DNA from: CAZSLZ01 sp964607865
GTDB lineage: Bacteria; Vulcanimicrobiota; JAJTBE01; CAZSLZ01
Reading direction: 5' to 3'
Assembly (NCBI GenBank): GCA_964607865.1
Contig: CAZSLZ010000135.1
Span: forward strand, 1 to 8,430
DNA: 8,430 nucleotides
A model generated the notes under the pieces. The model worked only from the letters and a program-made list of their open reading frames with translations. It did no database searches and was not told where the DNA came from. The translations under genes and the position numbers were made by a program. The first letter of the stretch is position 1; every line of letters begins with the position of its first letter. This document shows, piece after piece, positions 8,051-8,430 of this stretch.

Positions 8051-8430
8051 TTACTGGTTTTCCAGGCGGACAACAATTTCGTGAACCCCTTTTTCCAGAA
8101 CCAGCAAATCCCGGGCTGCCCCCAGTGTAATGTAAACATTGGATTTATCGAAACTTGTGGAGTGGGATTTAACAAGCCCCTTGATTCTGAAGGCCATGCC
8201 CGACATGTCGGCGTTGGTATCCCTGGTCATCAATACAATTTTATTGCCCAGTTCCAGTTTTAATTTTTCAGCCAGGGCTTCACCCACGTAAATTCCCCGG
8301 TTGTCATCTTCAGCCAGAAACTCTCCTTTGGTAAGGTATTCCCTGACTATGGAAAGATTCTGTTCTTTCGCCGGATCTATGCCGTTTATCTGAACAAAAT
8401 TTGAGCCTTCAGCGCTGGAAGCCATGCCCT
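8051..8430 (-). CDS. ABC transporter permease, FtsX/LolC/LolE type, periplasmic part, ended by an in-frame TAA and open at the right edge
   Basis: The frame is open to the right edge, so the gene starts outside the window; the ATG at 8423-8425 is internal, not the start. The residues match the periplasmic core domain of MacB/LolE-type permeases: INGIDPAKEQ, then IYVGEALAEKLKLELG with NKIVLMTRD, the FRIKGLVKS strand and NVYITLGAARDLL. It ends HEIVVRLENQ and then TAA at 8051-8053. Family members run on from this point into the second membrane segment, as the downstream piece does in the same frame. The stop therefore truncates the permease before most of its membrane domain. TAA also ends the neighbouring permease and ATPase genes, so a reassigned codon is not supported. 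Confidence 0.85.
   Translation of the reverse strand, partial: GMASSAEGSNFVQINGIDPAKEQNLSIVREYLTKGEFLAEDDNRGIYVGEALAEKLKLELGNKIVLMTRDTNADMSGMAFRIKGLVKSHSTSFDKSNVYITLGAARDLLVLEKGVHEIVVRLENQ

Noticed and set aside
8051..8053. TAA read as a sense codon (alternative genetic code)
   Set aside because: TAA is the normal stop of the adjacent ATPase and permease genes, so reassignment is not supported.

Overview
All genes in this window lie on the minus strand, so they read from the right edge to the left. The organism looks like a diderm (Gram-negative) bacterium: one gene encodes a signal-peptide-bearing outer-membrane beta-barrel, and next to it is a LolCDE/MacB-type ABC transporter. Base composition is moderate, with A/T-rich gaps. 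I cannot assign a phylum from the sequence alone.

Layout in transcription order: (1) 8430-7508, a FtsX/LolC/LolE-type ABC permease whose 5' end lies outside the window and whose frame is cut by an in-frame TAA at 8051-8053; (2) 7489-6788, its ABC ATPase, 18 nt downstream, with all nucleotide-binding motifs intact; (3) 6822-5641, an outer-membrane beta-barrel protein whose start overlaps the ATPase end; (4) after a 115-nt gap with a perfect AGGAGG ribosome-binding site, a large non-ribosomal peptide synthetase (NRPS) from 5525 through the left edge. The NRPS domain order is C1-A1-T1-C2-A2 (A2 cut by the window edge). A 1-nt frameshift near 5124 splits C1; the remaining 1,708 codons to the left edge are uninterrupted.

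The NRPS would activate one residue with an unrecognised, charged binding-pocket code (A1: D-V-G-F-D-G-K-I-Y-K) and join it to a second residue, probably threonine (A2: D-F-W-S-T-G-M-V-H). The synthetase begins directly with a condensation domain, so it either N-acylates the first residue or accepts a chain from another protein. The transporter, barrel and NRPS genes run in one direction with tight spacing. My inference is that the inner-membrane ABC pair and the barrel move the peptide, probably a lipopeptide, across the envelope, but nothing in the sequence proves the substrate.

Two disruptions (the NRPS frameshift and the permease nonsense codon) sit in otherwise well-conserved genes. They are either recent mutations or sequence errors, and this decides whether the locus is functional. 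I saw no tRNA, rRNA, CRISPR array, insertion sequence or convincing intrinsic terminator.
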